Notes: generated by a model from the letters alone, not told the origin. Positions 36,430 to 48,978 are shown, counted from the stretch's first letter. The stretch: 64,000 bases of DNA from Liolophura sinensis (GCF_032854445.1 NC_088301.1:8986281-9050280); one strand, 5' to 3'. Translations and numbers: made by a program.

Positions 36430-36505
36430 AGGTTTGTTTATTAGATTGTACTTTAACGCCATATTCAAGGATTTTTCACTTTTTAAGTTTTATGGTCGGA
36501 GAAAT
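36430..36505 (-). mobile_element. Decayed SINE 3' end shared by duplication units
   Basis: TTTGTTTATTAGATTGTACT, AACGCCATATTCAAGGATTTTTCAC. A homologous decayed copy is at 45845-45910 and a shorter trace at 37415-37450. This SINE was therefore already present in the ancestral duplication unit. Confidence 0.55.
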
Positions 36506-37091
36506 CCGAATCCTTTTAATTTTTTTCAAAACAGGCTAAAGCCATATGGACTTAAAAATCTTTCCCCAAACCCAAACGAAATGTTGCGTGGATCAAAATA
36601 AACTCTTCATCCTTTGATCAATCTGCTCTGATTCTTATTCAAGGATGCAAAAGGTAGTAGGCGAATATATTTTAAAACAGTTCAACATTAAAATTCCAAA
36701 TACAGAAATATACTGACATATTTCTCCGAAAGTGCCGGAAGTGATTCCTTGTTTTCCTCACAACATTTTGCATCTGAGAAGCGTGACTCGTCCAGCAGGA
36801 GGTAAATGAAGACCAAATCAACCGTTAACCGACAATGCGTGAAGAAGACACAAAGTCTTCTGGCCACAGTAACCAGCTATGATGAAGACTGATTAGAACA
36901 TAATGGAAGGTACTGATTAAAGAATAATTCATATTTCGTTGGCACGACTCAAAAACTATGCAAAAGCTTGGTCAGTGCAATAAAATGAAGAAGAGAATAG
37001 GACCATAGTGTGATACGGACCAAAATGGTCACAAATAAACATTGTAATTAGGTCAGGGTTTTATTCCAACGGTTTATATCATAATAAATGC

Positions 37092-37187
37092 ATGGATCAC
37101 AACGTCTATTTATTCAGTGAGCGACGTTTCGTTATTAGTACCTATACCGAAGCGTCGCTCACTGAATAGATACAAGTTGTGATCCAT
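37092..37187. mobile_element. 96-bp near-perfect hairpin (tiny MITE or hairpin RNA candidate)
   Basis: The left arm ATGGATCACAACGTCTATTT (to 37131) pairs with a right arm ending ACAAGTTGTGATCCAT over about 40 bp with only a few mismatches. The loop (about 16 nt) can itself fold (TAGTAC...). Comparison with the parallel part of other duplication units suggests the hairpin and its immediate flank were inserted, which favours a palindromic transposon over a conserved microRNA. Confidence 0.75.
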
Positions 37188-37690
37188 ATATTTGTAATGC
37201 TATGTATATGTCATTGACAGAAGTTCAACAGTTCATGTAAACGCATAAATGGGTGAACAAATTATACGCCTGCTAGCACCATGGCTCAAGCAGAATTAGG
37301 TAAACACAAATGCAGTGATGTTAATTACAATCCACCAGACGTTCTTGGACAACAAGTACTCAAAATTCTGTGTTGTCATCGTTTTAATGAATGTAATGCA
37401 GACGTCGTAAGGTTTATTTATTTGATAGTATTTTAACGGTACACTCCACAAAACTGAACAAGAAATATATGGTAAAGCCGGGTTATCAAGTTAACCAGAA
37501 GCAAATTGTCACGGATTTAAAAATTCCTATATTTTATTATTCTTTCCGGATTGTTCTTTATTCTAACTGAAATGTGGCGACAAGGCAACTGGTTATTCAG
37601 TGTTTGATAACTGCGTTTGACACTTGCAGAAACAACTGATTATCTAGTCAAAAATCTGTATCAATATTCTCAACGTTACACACTGTCTAT

Positions 37691-40281
37691 CTCGTGTCAG
37701 TTTAGCAGATGTGTGACCAAGTTAGTGATTTTGTCAGATAGAAATTCTCTTTCCCATTTGTAGTGCAATGATTTGTTGGCAGAAATAATTGTATTAAATG
37801 ATAAAGACGTCCACGGATTAAATTTTAAAATGGGTATGTCTTCCTGGAGTTGAGCGCTTATGAGTAACAGACAACTGGATATCAGAAATACCCTCTTCCC
37901 CTGTGGAGGATGGGGTGAGGTATCTTGGAGCGAGGGTCGGACGACTGGCTTCAATTTCTCGTTTTGAGCTAGCCTTTGTTTGACGCCCAGTGTTTTTGTT
38001 TTACCACCGAGCGGGAATCATTTTTTGAGCAGTCATTAATTAGCAAGAATAATGTCACAAATTGATGAAATATTTCCATGACATATCTCCATACGATTGT
38101 ACAACACTACTCTAGTCTACAGCTCAAATCCCTACTTTTTCGATTTTCCCTATTTCTTTCACATTTCAAGGTATCATCGGGATTTATATTTTCCTGCATA
38201 TATGATAAGCATTAAAATGGACGTAAACACGTGGTTTCAGTTTGTCTAAGCTATAAGCTGTGACAGGAGAGACTTTATGGGGTTGCGGGAGGGGGAGGTG
38301 ATGGTGGAAAAATGGAGACAGAATCTATCGTTTAACCCACATTGGTTAGCAGGGACAACAATTGCTTCGGTCTCAGTACAAAACGGTGAAAACATTGTTT
38401 CTGGGATATTGTTATATCGTTCAGTTGTTAACATTTGCATATATGAAACATCAGAATCCCACAAAGACACTAAATCTGCCTTAATAACTATGTTTTTGCC
38501 GACATAGCTGTGCACACTACAAGTATGTGTCTTGTATAAGACCTGGAAAGAGTCTGAAAAGAAAAACTTTGAATGTCCACGCCAAGTTTTAACACTACTC
38601 GTATACTGCCGTCTGTTTGGTATAATGTTGGTTTCACAACAGTTAAAATGTCTGACAGATCTGACAAAAGAGTATAGAAAAAGTTACCCGACCAGAAAAA
38701 TTTCAGCGTCTGTGACTGGTACTCCAGTTTTATTCCGCTTGTCACAGAATTCTTGATGAACAGATGTTTTATATTCGAAATGCAATTGATATAAAAATCT
38801 CAAACCTGTTAAAAGCGTAATCTAAAGGTTTGACATTTAACTGGGTATTTCATGCATTAGAGCATGCACAACAGGAATTAATGTCAAATTAATACGTAAA
38901 TTATATTATGAACAATTGAATGCAGTTTATACCTGTCTATGCTATTTCACGTAATATACGCTATTGACAACATAACGTGACTAGAAAAACAGACGAGCAG
39001 GTTATCTGAATACGATTTTTTCGTCGTAATTTGAACAACTTTCCACACAAAAACATAACATTTATAAGGCAATGGGTTTCTTCCAATGGTAATTGTTTGT
39101 TCACATCACAAACGTTTGAATTTGGCAACTGTGAGTCGTCCTGCGGGAGGTAAATGAAGATCAAATCTATCGTTTCACCGACAATGACCGAAGAAGACAT
39201 CAAGTGGTCTTGGCACAGTGACCAGCAATGATAAATACTGATTAGAAGATTATAGATATCACGGATTAAATAACAGTGTTATTTTTCGTTGACACGACTT
39301 ACAAATTGCTCAAAAGCTTGGCCTGTGTAATTCAGTGAAGAAGAAAATGTAACTTTTTAAAACACGAGTGTCTGCAGCAAAGTATTGAGGGCGTGTTAAG
39401 TCCATAGACAAAGATGTCTGGTCATTTTGTTCCTACATTCGAGTAATTATAGTGAAATGATAAAAGCACCAACCTTGGAAACACTGAAATAGGCAAAATG
39501 GCCTTGATGAAAGGCACCAAAAGTTATAGAATATGAAGAACTACTGCAGTAAGAGACTGTGATTTTTCATTTATACAATGATGATGAGTTTTAGGGGTGG
39601 AGGATTCCGAATCCTTTAATGTTCTGAACACAAGTCAAAGCTTTGTGGACATAAAAACCTTTCTCCAAGCCCAAGCGCAGACTAGCGTGGATCAAAATAA
39701 ACTCTTCAGTCTTTTGTCAATCCGCACTGACTGTTATTGACAGGTGAAGAACTTACATAACGTAAATATTTTAAAACTATTAAAATATAATATCTATGGG
39801 GAAATGGCTCACCGGTTACCATGACAACCGCAAGAATGGACAAATGTGAGTCGCGATATATCATTATCTGTGTATGTATGTACCACCAAAAATTCAAACT
39901 CTACCTTGACAACTATTGGAGCCATAGCCCACACAAGAATACCGACTGACGGACAGACGGACAAAATCGCTACAACATGATACGCTCCGCCTATTGTCGG
40001 GGCGTATAAAAACAGAAATGTATCAGCATATACGAGAGTATATTCTTCAGGAAACAGCAAATTATCATATTTTTTTTATCTGCTAACCATTTGGTAATGC
40101 TGAATTAAAATATTCACAAGTGGCAAATTGGCACAGGGTTTAAATTTCATGTATTCACGAAATATGTTATAAAGTCCAACCGGTTGTTCATCGTATGAGA
40201 GCTGCATTTGACACTTGCAAAAATAACTGGTTATTAAGCCTAAAATTTGTATTAGTACTATGAATGTTAAAGAGTGTCTAT
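37691..40281. repeat. Duplication unit 2 (2591 bp)
   Basis: Contains the standard order of anchors and a shortened copy of the tandem-repeat element at 39790-40015. Minus-strand open frames (for example 38488-38745 and 38961-39203) have counterparts in units 3 and 4 but show no known domain. Confidence 0.9.
39790..40015 (-). mobile_element. Shortened copy of the tandem-repeat element
   Basis: Only one internal unit remains (GGTTACCATGACAACCGC, GTGAGTCGCGATATATCAT, CACCAAAAATTCAAACTCT), followed by the CGCCTATTGTCGGGGCGTAT end. It joins the flank at the same place as unit 3's full element loses its other end, so it is an internal deletion of a once longer copy or an independent contraction. 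Confidence 0.78.
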
Positions 40282-43200
40282 CTCGTGTCAGTTTAGCAGA
40301 TGTGTGACCGGGTTAGTAATTGGTCAGATAGAAATCCTCTTTTCCATTTCTAGTGCAATGATTTGTTGGCAGAAATAATTGTATTAACTGATAAAGACAT
40401 TGACAAATTGGATTTAAAATGGGTATGTCTTCCCGGAGCTGAGCGCTTATGAGTAACAGACAACTGGATATCAGGAATACCCTCTTCCCCTGTGGGGCAT
40501 GGGGTGAGGCAACTTGTGGTGAGGGTCGACTGGCTTTAAGCTCTCTGTTGATGTTAGCTTTTTTTGTTTGACGCCCAGTGTTTTTGTTTTACCATTGAGA
40601 ATGAACCGTTTCTTGTGCAGTCAATTATTAGCAAACATAATGTCACAAACTGATGAAGGACTTCCAAGATTTCGTTATGCTTGAGGTATCAAAGGAAAGT
40701 CTTCACTTCCACTCCCTGTTTGTTTGAGTGTAATAATATTTGTTTCGAAATTCATTCATTTTCTTACAAATATAACATGCATTGAATGGATGTAAAGACG
40801 TGGTTTAAATGCATGCTGATCTGTTTATTTAAGCTGTAAGCTGTGACACGAGAGACTCTATCTGCAGGGGGTAAATGAAGACAGAATCAATCGCTTAACC
40901 TCCATTGATTTACAGGGATTTACAATTACAATTGCTTCGGTCTCAGTACAAAACGGTGAAAACATTGTTTCTGGAAACGAGGCCTATGCGTGCAATTTTC
41001 AATAGCAATATTGTTAAGATTTTCAAATACCAAGCATCCACAAAGACACTAAATCTGCCGTAATAACTATGTTTTTGCCGACTTATTTGTACATACTTCA
41101 AGTATGTGTCCTTGTATAACACCTGAAACATTTTGACAATGTTGACAAAATATGCAATAAAACTTTGAATGTCCACTCCAAGTTTAAACACTACTCGTAT
41201 AGTGCCGTCTGTTTTGTATAATGTTGGTTTCACAACAGTTAAAATGTCTGGCAGATCTGACAAAGGAGTATAAGACAAATTACTCGACCAGAATAATTTC
41301 AGCGTGTGTGACTGGCACTCCAGTTTTATAAGTCAAAAGTTTTATTCCGCTTGTCACAGAATTCTTGATGAACAGATGTTTTATATTCGAAATGAAATTA
41401 CTATCAAAATGCCAATATTGTTAATGTGCAAATCTAAAGGTGTGGCATTTAACCAGACATTTCATGCACTAGGACATGTACAATCAATGTCAAATCAATA
41501 CGTAGAATATATAGTAAACAATTCAATTGATTCTACACCTGTCTTTTTTGTTTTACATATAATAAACCGTTGACCACATAAGACGACTACAAAAATAGAC
41601 GAGCAGGTTATCTGAATATGATTTTAGCTTCGTAATTTGAACAACTTTCCACACAAAAACATAACATTGATAAGGCAATGGGTTTCTTCCAATGGTAATT
41701 GTTTGTTCACATCACAAACGTTTGCATTTGGCAAATGTGACTCGTCCCGCGGGAGGTAAACCGTTAACCGACAATGAGTGAAGAAGACACCAAGTCTTCT
41801 GGTCACAGTAACCAGCAATGATGAACACTGATTAGAAGATTATAGATATCAAGGATTAAATAACAATGTTATTTTTCGTTGACACGACATAGAAATTCCT
41901 CGAAAGCTTGGCCTATGTAACTTAGTGAAGACGAAAATGTAACTTTTTAAAAGACGACTGTCTGCAGCAAAGTTTTGATGGCGCGTTAAGCCTGTTTATG
42001 TTATTCCTATATTCAAGTAATTATAGTGAAATTGTAAAAATTTTGATATTGATAAACATTATGCAGATTTGCTAACATAAATTGAAACACCAACTCTGAA
42101 AACACATTGACATAGGCAAAATGGCTTTTGATGGAAGGCACCAAAAGTTATAAGATACTGTATAAAGAACCACAGCAGTAGGAGACTATGATTTTTCATT
42201 TATACAATGATGATGAGTTTTAGGGGTGGAGGATTCCGAATTCTTTAATGTTCTGAATACAAGCCAAAGCTTTGTGGACACAAAAACCTTTCTCCAAGCC
42301 CAAGCGCAAACTAGCGTGGATCAAAATAAACTCTTTGGTCCTTGGTCAATCCTCAATACTCTTATTGACAGGTGAAGAACTTAGATAACGTAAATATTTT
42401 AAAACTATTAAAACGATGTAATTTAAATCCCAACAAGAATTCAGCGGAACACATCATTCGCCCCAACAAATGCATTTGTTTGAAATGTATAAAAGAATAC
42501 CAGCAGCCTTGTAGTGGGTACAACCCCTAAGGCGGACTCGTCATAGGTGTTTATGATAGGTATGTGGTTACTATGACAACCGCACAAACGAACAAATGTG
42601 TCCACCAAAAATCAAAATTATATCTTTTTATATAGTATACATAGGCAAAATGGCAATCTGGTAGCCATGACAGTCGCGAAAATGAAAAAATGTGAGTCGC
42701 GACACATCATCATGTGTTTATGAATACATCCACCAAAAATTAAAACTCTACACAGAAAACAGTTGGAGTTATAGCCCGGTCACGAAATCACATCTACTTA
42801 TACAGTATATATGAGGAATATGGCTATCTGGTTAAGAAGACAACAACGAAAGAGGACAAACGTGAGTCGCGATACACCGTCATCTCTGTATCTATATATT
42901 CATCAAAAATTAAAACTCCCATAAAATTGTTGAAGTTATACCTGGGAAACGAAATCATATCTATTTATGAAGTATACATATTGAAATGGCAATCTGGTAA
43001 CCATAACAGCCGCGGAAATGGACAAATGATAATCGCGACACGTCGTCAACTGTGTATGTTGGTATCCACCAAAAATTAAAGCTGTACATGAAAAACAGTT
43101 AGAGTTATAGCCTGGACACGAAATCATATCTATTTATATAATATATATAAGGAAATGGCTCACCGGTTACCTTGACAACCGCAAAAATTGACAATTGTGA

Positions 43201-43617
43201 GTCGGGACATATCATTATCTATGTATGTATGTATGTATCACCAAATATTCAAACTCTACCTTGACAACTGTTGGAGTTATAGCCCGGACAGAAATATCGA
43301 CGGACGGACAAAATGGCTTTAACATGATACGATCCGCCTATTGTCGGGGCGTATAAAAACAGAAATGTATCAGCATATACGAGAGTACATTCTTCACTAA
43401 ACAGCAAATTATCATATATTTTTTATCTGCTAACCATTTGGTAATGCTGAATTAAAATATTAACCAGTTGCTAAATGGCACAGCTTTTAAATTTCATGTA
43501 CTCATGAAATATGTTTAAAAAAGGCAAACCGGTTGTTAATCGTGTGACACCTGCAAAAATAACTGATTGTCAAGCCTAAAATTTGTATTAGTATTGTGAA
43601 CGTTAAAGAGTGTCTTT
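40282..43617. repeat. Duplication unit 3 (3336 bp)
   Basis: Highly similar to unit 4 (for example, the stretch ATGGGTATGTCTTCCCGGAG to GTTTGACGCCCAGTG at 40421-40580 is almost identical at about 43754-43915). Its extra length comes from the roughly 930-bp tandem-repeat element at 42430-43360. Confidence 0.92.
42430..43360 (-). mobile_element. Full-length tandem-repeat element inside duplication unit 3
   Basis: Minus-strand copy of the element at 27550: it begins AACAAGAATTCAGCGGAACAC and ends CCTATTGTCGGGGCGTATA. Five or so internal units carry GTTATAGCCCGG, ACGAAATCATATCTATTTAT, GGTAACCATGACAGCCGC and CACCAAAAATTAAAACTCT. Unit 4 has the empty site near 46090-46125 (TTTAAAATTCTAAACACTG), showing that unit 3 gained the element or unit 4 lost it. 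Confidence 0.88.
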
Positions 43618-46429
43618 CTCGTGTCAGTTTAGCAGATGTGTGACCAAGTTAGTAATTGGTCAGATAGAAATTCTCTTTTCCATTTCTAGTGTAATCATTT
43701 GCTGACAGAAATAATTGTATTAACAAATAAAGACATCCACAAATTAGATTTAAAATGGGTATGTCTTCCCGGAGCTGAGCGCTTATGAGTAACAGACAAC
43801 TGGATATCAGAAATACCCTCTTCCCCTGTGGGGCATGGGGTGAGGCAACTTGTGGTGAGGGTCGACTGGCTTTAAGCTCTCTGTTGATGTTAGCTTTTTT
43901 TGTTTGACGCCCAGTGTTTTTGTTTTACCATTGAGCGGGAACCATTTGTTATGCAGTCAGTTACTAGCAAACATAATGTCACAAACTGATGAAGGACTTT
44001 CAAGATTTCGTTATGCTTGAGGTATCAAAGGAAAGTCTTCACTTCCACTCCACATTTGTCCCGGTATAACAATATTTGTTTCAAAATTCAAGTCATTTTG
44101 GTGATCTACATTTTCGTACATATATGATATGCATTGAAATAGACGTAAAGACGTGGTTTAAATGCATGCTGATCTGTTTATTTAAGCTGTAAGCTGTGAC
44201 ACGAGAGACTCTATCTGCAGGGGGTAAATGAAGACAGAATCAATCGCTTAACCTCCATTGATTTACAGGGACAATAATTGCTTCGGTCTCAGTACAAAAC
44301 GGTGAAAACATTGTTTCTGGTAACGAGACCTCTGTGTGCAATTTTCATTGGCAATATTATTAAGATTTTCAAATACCAAGCGTCAGAATCCCACATAGAC
44401 ACTAAATCTGCCGTAATAACTATGTTTTACCGACTTATTTGTACATACTACAAGTATCTGTCTTGTATAACACCTGGAAAGAAAGTATATGATCCATTTT
44501 GACAATATCGACAAAGTATGCAATAAAATTTTGAATGTCCACTCCAAGTTTAAACACTACTCGTATAGTGCCGTCTGTTTTGTATAATGTTGGTTTCACA
44601 ACAGTTAAAATGTCTGGCAGATCTGACAAAGGAATATAGGACAAGTTACCCGACCAGAATAATTTCAGCGTCTGTGAGTGGCATTCCAGTTTTATAAGTC
44701 AAAAGTTTTACTCCGCTTGTCACAGAATTCTTGATGAACAGATGTTTTATATTCGAAATGAAATTACTATCAAAATGCCAATATTGTTAATGTGCAAATT
44801 TAGAGGTGTGGCATTTAACGAGATATTTCATGCACTAGAGCATGACAATAGGAGTCAATATCAAATAAATAGGTAGATTATTTTATCAACAATTCAACTG
44901 ATTGCATGCCTGTCTTTTTTGTTTTACATATAATAAACTATTGACCTGAGGACAAGGCTAGAGAAATAGACAAGCAGGTAATCTGAATATGATTGTAGCT
45001 TCGTAATTTGAACAACTTTCCACACAAAAACATAACATTTATAAGGCAATGGATTTCTCCCAATGGTAATTGTTTGTTCACATCACAAACGTTTGAATTT
45101 GGCAAGTGTGAGTCGTCCAGCAGGAGGTAAATGAAGACCAAATCAACCGTTAACCGACAATGAGTGAAGAAGACACCAAGTGTTCTTGCCACAGTAACCA
45201 ACAATGATTAACACTGATTAGAAGATAATAGATATCAAGGATTAAATAACAATGTTATTTTTCGTTGGCAGGACTTGGCTTGTGTAATTTAGCCACGAAG
45301 AAAATGTAACTTTTTAAAACATGACTGTCTGCAGCAAAGTATTGAAGGCGTGCTAAATTCTCACACATCTGCTTATTTTTTTCCTACATTCGAGTGATTA
45401 TAGTGAGATGTTAATAATTTTGAAATATATAAACACTCTGCAGATTTGTTCACACACACTGAAACACCAACTCTGAAAACACACTGATACAGGCAAAAAT
45501 GGCCTTTGCCATGACTAAAAGACACATAAAATTTATAGAATATAAAGAACTACAGCGGTAGTAGAGTAAACCAGAGCAGCGACGATAGTGTGATACTGAC
45601 CAGAATGGTACAAGTAACAAATGAAATTACGTCTTTTGTGAGTCTACTTCAGTCAGGGTTTTATTCCATCTTTTCTTGAAACGTACAAATAGTGCAGCAA
45701 ATTACATGTCCAATAGGACTATGGCTAAAGCACAATTAGGTAAAATGCCGTTATGTTAATTGCAAAATCCAGAAGTCCTTCGGCTAGAATTACTCAAAAT
45801 AAACATTTAATGAATATTATTATGATGCCTTCAAATATATTTATCTGATTGTATTTTAACGTCATACTCAAGGACTTTTCACTTTTACGATTGTGCTGAG
45901 TTTTATGGGTGGTGGAATCCGAATGTTTCAATGTTCTGAACACAAGCCAAAGCAATGTGGACATAAAAACTTTCCCCAAGCCCAAACGCAAACTAGCGTC
46001 CATCAAGATAAACCCTTCAGCCTTTGGTGAATCCACACTGATTCTTTTTCAAAGGTAAAAAACTTAGACAGTTAAAATATTTTAAAACAATTAAAATGAT
46101 GTATTTAAAATTCTAAACACTGAAGTGTATCAACAAAAAACCCAGAGCATATTCTCCAGGAAACATCAAATTACCATAGCTTGTTTTTGATCTGCTACCT
46201 ATACTATGCCACAGGATAAAACTGAACAAAACTAACGAATTGGCACGGCTTTAAAAGTTCATGTATGTCATTTTTCTTTCCTGGTGTTTAGTCTCTATTC
46301 CCAGTGAAATATGTTAACAAGGCAAACTGGTTGTTCATCATGTTATAACTGCATTTGACATCTGTATTAACATTGTCAACGTTAAACCATGACGGTAGAA
46401 TTCTACTTCCATGGTTAAACAGTGTCTAT
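43618..46429. repeat. Duplication unit 4 (2812 bp)
   Basis: Same anchor order, without the tandem-repeat element. The part at 45560-46070 (decayed SINE and the GAACACAAGCCAAAGC word) matches units 1 to 3. Confidence 0.92.
46381..46420. repeat. Small palindromic insertion
   Basis: GTTAAACCATGACGGTAGAA pairs with TTCTACTTCCATGGTTAAAC. Other units read straight through (ACGTTAAAGAGTGTC), so about 26 bp of palindrome was inserted or arose here. Confidence 0.7.
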
Positions 46430-46790
46430 CTCGTGTCAGTTTGGCAGATGTGTGGCCGAGTCAGTAATTTGGTCAGATAGAAATCCTCTTTTTCATTTCT
46501 AGTACAATCATTTGTTGGCAGAAATAAGTATATTAACCGATAAAGACGTCCACAGATTAGATATGATATGGGTATATCTTCCTGGAGTTTAACACTTATG
46601 AGTAACAGACAATTGCATATCAAACCCCACCCCCCCTTTCCCTCTACTTCTCCTAGCGGGAAGTTGGGGGGATGGGGGGGGGGGGGGGGGCATCTTGTTG
46701 TGAGGGACAGACGACTGGCTTTAAGGTCTCTGTTTGTGTTAGTCTTTTTGACTTGACGCCCAGTCTTTTGTTTTACCAATGAGCATGTAT
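46430..46790. repeat. Partial duplication unit 5, at the edge of the block
   Basis: Starts CTCGTGTCAGTTTGGCAGAT and runs through the GACGCCCAGTCTTTTGTTTTACCA word. It includes a poly-G tract at about 46674-46691 that is a likely length-uncertainty site. Similarity ends near 46790. Confidence 0.85.
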
Positions 46791-47069
46791 TATGAGATAC
46801 TTTTGACCTTCACTCTAAGGAAAACCCGTCTGGATGAATGCCGGCATCCACTCTTGGCTCCCTCTTGGGGGGTGTAAAGCCAGATGACCACCCCTGAGGA
46901 ATAGATCCAAATGCCCTTTAAAAAGGAGCGATGAGCACAGTTTTGACAGAACAGTGTTCGCCTCGCCAAGAGAACAGCCCAGCCGCAGTTGCCCTTTAAC
47001 ACAGAAATCTTGAGTGAACAAAGTCAAAATATTCTGACAGTTTGGCTCAGCATCGAAGTGGTTTTCAAC
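46791..47069 (+). promoter_or_regulatory. Fox gene 5' flank / 5' UTR
   Basis: Unique sequence between the duplicated block and the start codon. It is GC-richer than the block. The coding frame is open upstream to about 46989 without an ATG, so the protein start is set at 47070. No clear TATA box was found. Confidence 0.4.
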
Positions 47070-48461
47070 ATGGACACGGGATCGCATTTTGGGACTTCGG
47101 CTGCTAACTATTACCAGTACGGCCAACTGAATCCACAACAATATGTCATGCCTGAGACTTACACTGATTTCTACAAGCTGCACTCACAGTACGCTAACCC
47201 TAACCAGGTGATGACAGCGAGGGAAAACCTAATGGCATATCCCACAACAGAGCCAGTGTCACCGGTGGAAGATTGCAGTGGAAGTTTGTCCACGGGCAAC
47301 GAAACTGGAGGCTCAGACATGACTTACGCCACTGAAGATGTCGAGAATTTCTCCCCGGAGTCGACGTTGGACGAGCAAACCTGCGACAACGCCACGAGCA
47401 GCGCTGGAGGGAGGAAGCGCAAGCGTCCTATCCCGAAGGGCAAGCCGCCATACAGCTACATCGCCCTTATAAGCATGGCCATCGCTAACTCCACGGATCG
47501 CCGCCTGACTCTTCATGAGATCTATAAATTCATCACCGACCGGTTTCCCTTCTACGCCAACCACGACAACCCCAAGGGCTGGAAGGGGTCCATTCGCCAC
47601 AACCTCGCCCTCAACGACTGTTTCATGAAGTTACCCAAGAAACCCGGAATGATCGGTCACCAGTGGACAATAGACCCTGAGTACGAGGACATGTTCGATC
47701 ACGGCAGCTTTCTCCGACGCCGCTACCGTTTTAAGGACGGAGTCCGCAAGAAGGGGAAGCGCGCCAACATCCCCGGGCCGGAAGCCGCCATACCGAAGAC
47801 AGTCGGGATGTCAGTCACTTCCGATCTCGCCACATCACGTCAAGTCCCGTTCCTCAACACGATGTTTCCACCCACGCTTCTTCAAACTAGCGCAGCGGCC
47901 AAGTACACACGGCCGGCCCCCACCATCGAAATGCCGCTTTGGACGCAATTTCCTTACCAGTACGCCCCAGTGAAGCCACAGACCCCTTCACCTCACTCTA
48001 CCACGGTGTCCCCGAACAACAACCACCAGATCTTTTTCAAGGAGGAGAACAGCCCCGCTCAGTATCTGCAGACTTCACCGGCTTCCACGGACTCTCCACC
48101 GTGCTTGAGTAGTGAACAGGCCAGTCCTCTCTCCACCATGGACACCTCCCGCCCATCCTGCAGCAGCGGCGACGGAAGCGATCTAGACGTCGTTTCCCCT
48201 TCCCTACGCTGGCCAGGACAGTCGGGAAACCAAAACGTAAGCGCCAACAGCAGCTACGCCGATCTGATGAGTTCTGCAGCGATGAATTTGGCATCGACCT
48301 CTACATCTCCCATTGACTACTCTACAAGCTCGGCGAACTTCAAGAGCTCCTACCGCCACCAGTACCCCTACCCCCGCCAAGAGTACAATGCCCAGTATCA
48401 CGCCCAGTACAACCCTCAGTACAACGCCAACCTTCGGTACTACGGAGGCGACCTGTGGTAG
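47070..48461 (+). CDS. Forkhead box (Fox) transcription factor, FoxE-like
   Basis: An intronless 463-aa nuclear DNA-binding protein. The forkhead domain spans residues about 125-222: [17 protein letters not shown] (helix 1), [13 protein letters not shown] (helix 2), [17 protein letters not shown] (recognition helix) and [16 protein letters not shown] (wing 2). A basic patch [11 protein letters not shown] precedes it and RKKGKR follows it, likely nuclear localisation signals. The helix-2 and wing-2 strings fit FoxE best, with FoxC/FoxD next, judged from memory of the families. Two features are odd: an extra-looking [11 protein letters not shown] before the recognition helix, and [12 protein letters not shown] in wing 1 where most class I Fox proteins have PGKGNYW. 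The C-terminus is Pro/Ser/Thr-rich and ends in QY repeats ([15 protein letters not shown]). The start is ATG 47070 (TCAACATGG), the first ATG in frame. Reading-frame GC is much higher than the flanks. Subfamily needs a tree. Confidence 0.95.
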   Translation: MDTGSHFGTSAANYYQYGQLNPQQYVMPETYTDFYKLHSQYANPNQVMTARENLMAYPTTEPVSPVEDCSGSLSTGNETGGSDMTYATEDVENFSPESTLDEQTCDNATSSAGGRKRKRPIPKGKPPYSYIALISMAIANSTDRRLTLHEIYKFITDRFPFYANHDNPKGWKGSIRHNLALNDCFMKLPKKPGMIGHQWTIDPEYEDMFDHGSFLRRRYRFKDGVRKKGKRANIPGPEAAIPKTVGMSVTSDLATSRQVPFLNTMFPPTLLQTSAAAKYTRPAPTIEMPLWTQFPYQYAPVKPQTPSPHSTTVSPNNNHQIFFKEENSPAQYLQTSPASTDSPPCLSSEQASPLSTMDTSRPSCSSGDGSDLDVVSPSLRWPGQSGNQNVSANSSYADLMSSAAMNLASTSTSPIDYSTSSANFKSSYRHQYPYPRQEYNAQYHAQYNPQYNANLRYYGGDLW

Positions 48462-48720
48462 ATGTTAGAGCGAAAGATTGACGGACACTCTTTAACTTAT
48501 TTCCTTTGTCGTTTGTTTTCTGTTTGGAAAAGATTTTTGAAGCATTAATATTTCTATTATTTTCTCGGCTTCAATATTGCCACATGGCCCTATTTACATA
48601 GAATGTATTGTATCCATGGTGCTATAGAGGCATAGCAAGTCTATGTCCTGTTTGTATGTATATATATATGCTTCACATGATGTAATTAAATATTACTTTC
48701 ACCTTCAAGACATCTCTTCG
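48462..48720 (+). promoter_or_regulatory. Fox gene 3' UTR with candidate poly(A) signal
   Basis: Follows the TAG stop directly. ATTAAA at 48685-48690 is a common variant polyadenylation signal, about 225 bp after the stop. AT-rich composition fits a 3' UTR. Confidence 0.45.
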
Positions 48721-48978
48721 GTTCATTTAATCTTGAGGTAATGAGCTCGAATGTAGTATATCAATGATGTATGCGACTATACAACTGTCCGACAGTTTGA
48801 CAGGATTGTGTGTGTATTTTTTTCTAGACACTCCGACCCCCAAATACACCCAACCCCACACGCATAAATCTTATTCTGTCGTCCACATGAAAATAAAAAC
48901 AGAAAAGAATTGCAACTTGTTACGAACCCCTGTCTTTAAACCTGATGTTACAGATTTTTATTTGTCGGTGCTTGACTT

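Larger units (their letters stand above)
33409..37690. repeat. Duplication unit 1 (older, rearranged)
   Basis: Begins at the diverged anchor CTGGTGTCAGTTTAGCAT. It carries an internal partial duplication: the ACCAGCAATGAT anchor appears twice, near 35699 and 36870, and a CTCAGCGCAAAACTATG-type word appears near 34410 and 34815. It holds a SINE (33427-33582), a SINE fragment (34990-35050) and a hairpin element (37092-37187) that the later units lack, which explains its greater length. Confidence 0.8.
31850..46790. repeat. Large tandem segmental duplication, units of ~2.6-3.4 kb
   Basis: Several long words recur in a fixed order. CTCGTGTCAGTTTAGCAGAT starts at 37691, 40282, 43618 and (diverged) 46430, with a diverged copy at 33409. 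CTTCGGTCTCAG occurs at 34807, 38365, 40935 and 44281. ACCAGCAATGATAAACACTG or close variants occur near 31979, 35699, 36870, 39221, 41809 and 45197. The clear periods are 2591, 3336 and 2812 bp, and the differences are largely explained by insertions of mobile elements. Copies around 40.3-46.4 kb are the most similar; those left of 37.7 kb are older and rearranged. The block contains no recognisable gene and ends about 280 bp before the Fox start codon. Confidence 0.93.

Noticed and set aside
46426-46779. Minus-strand frame with a Pro-rich stretch
   Set aside because: The proline run is the complement of a poly-G tract at the edge of the duplicated block, and sister units do not retain the frame.
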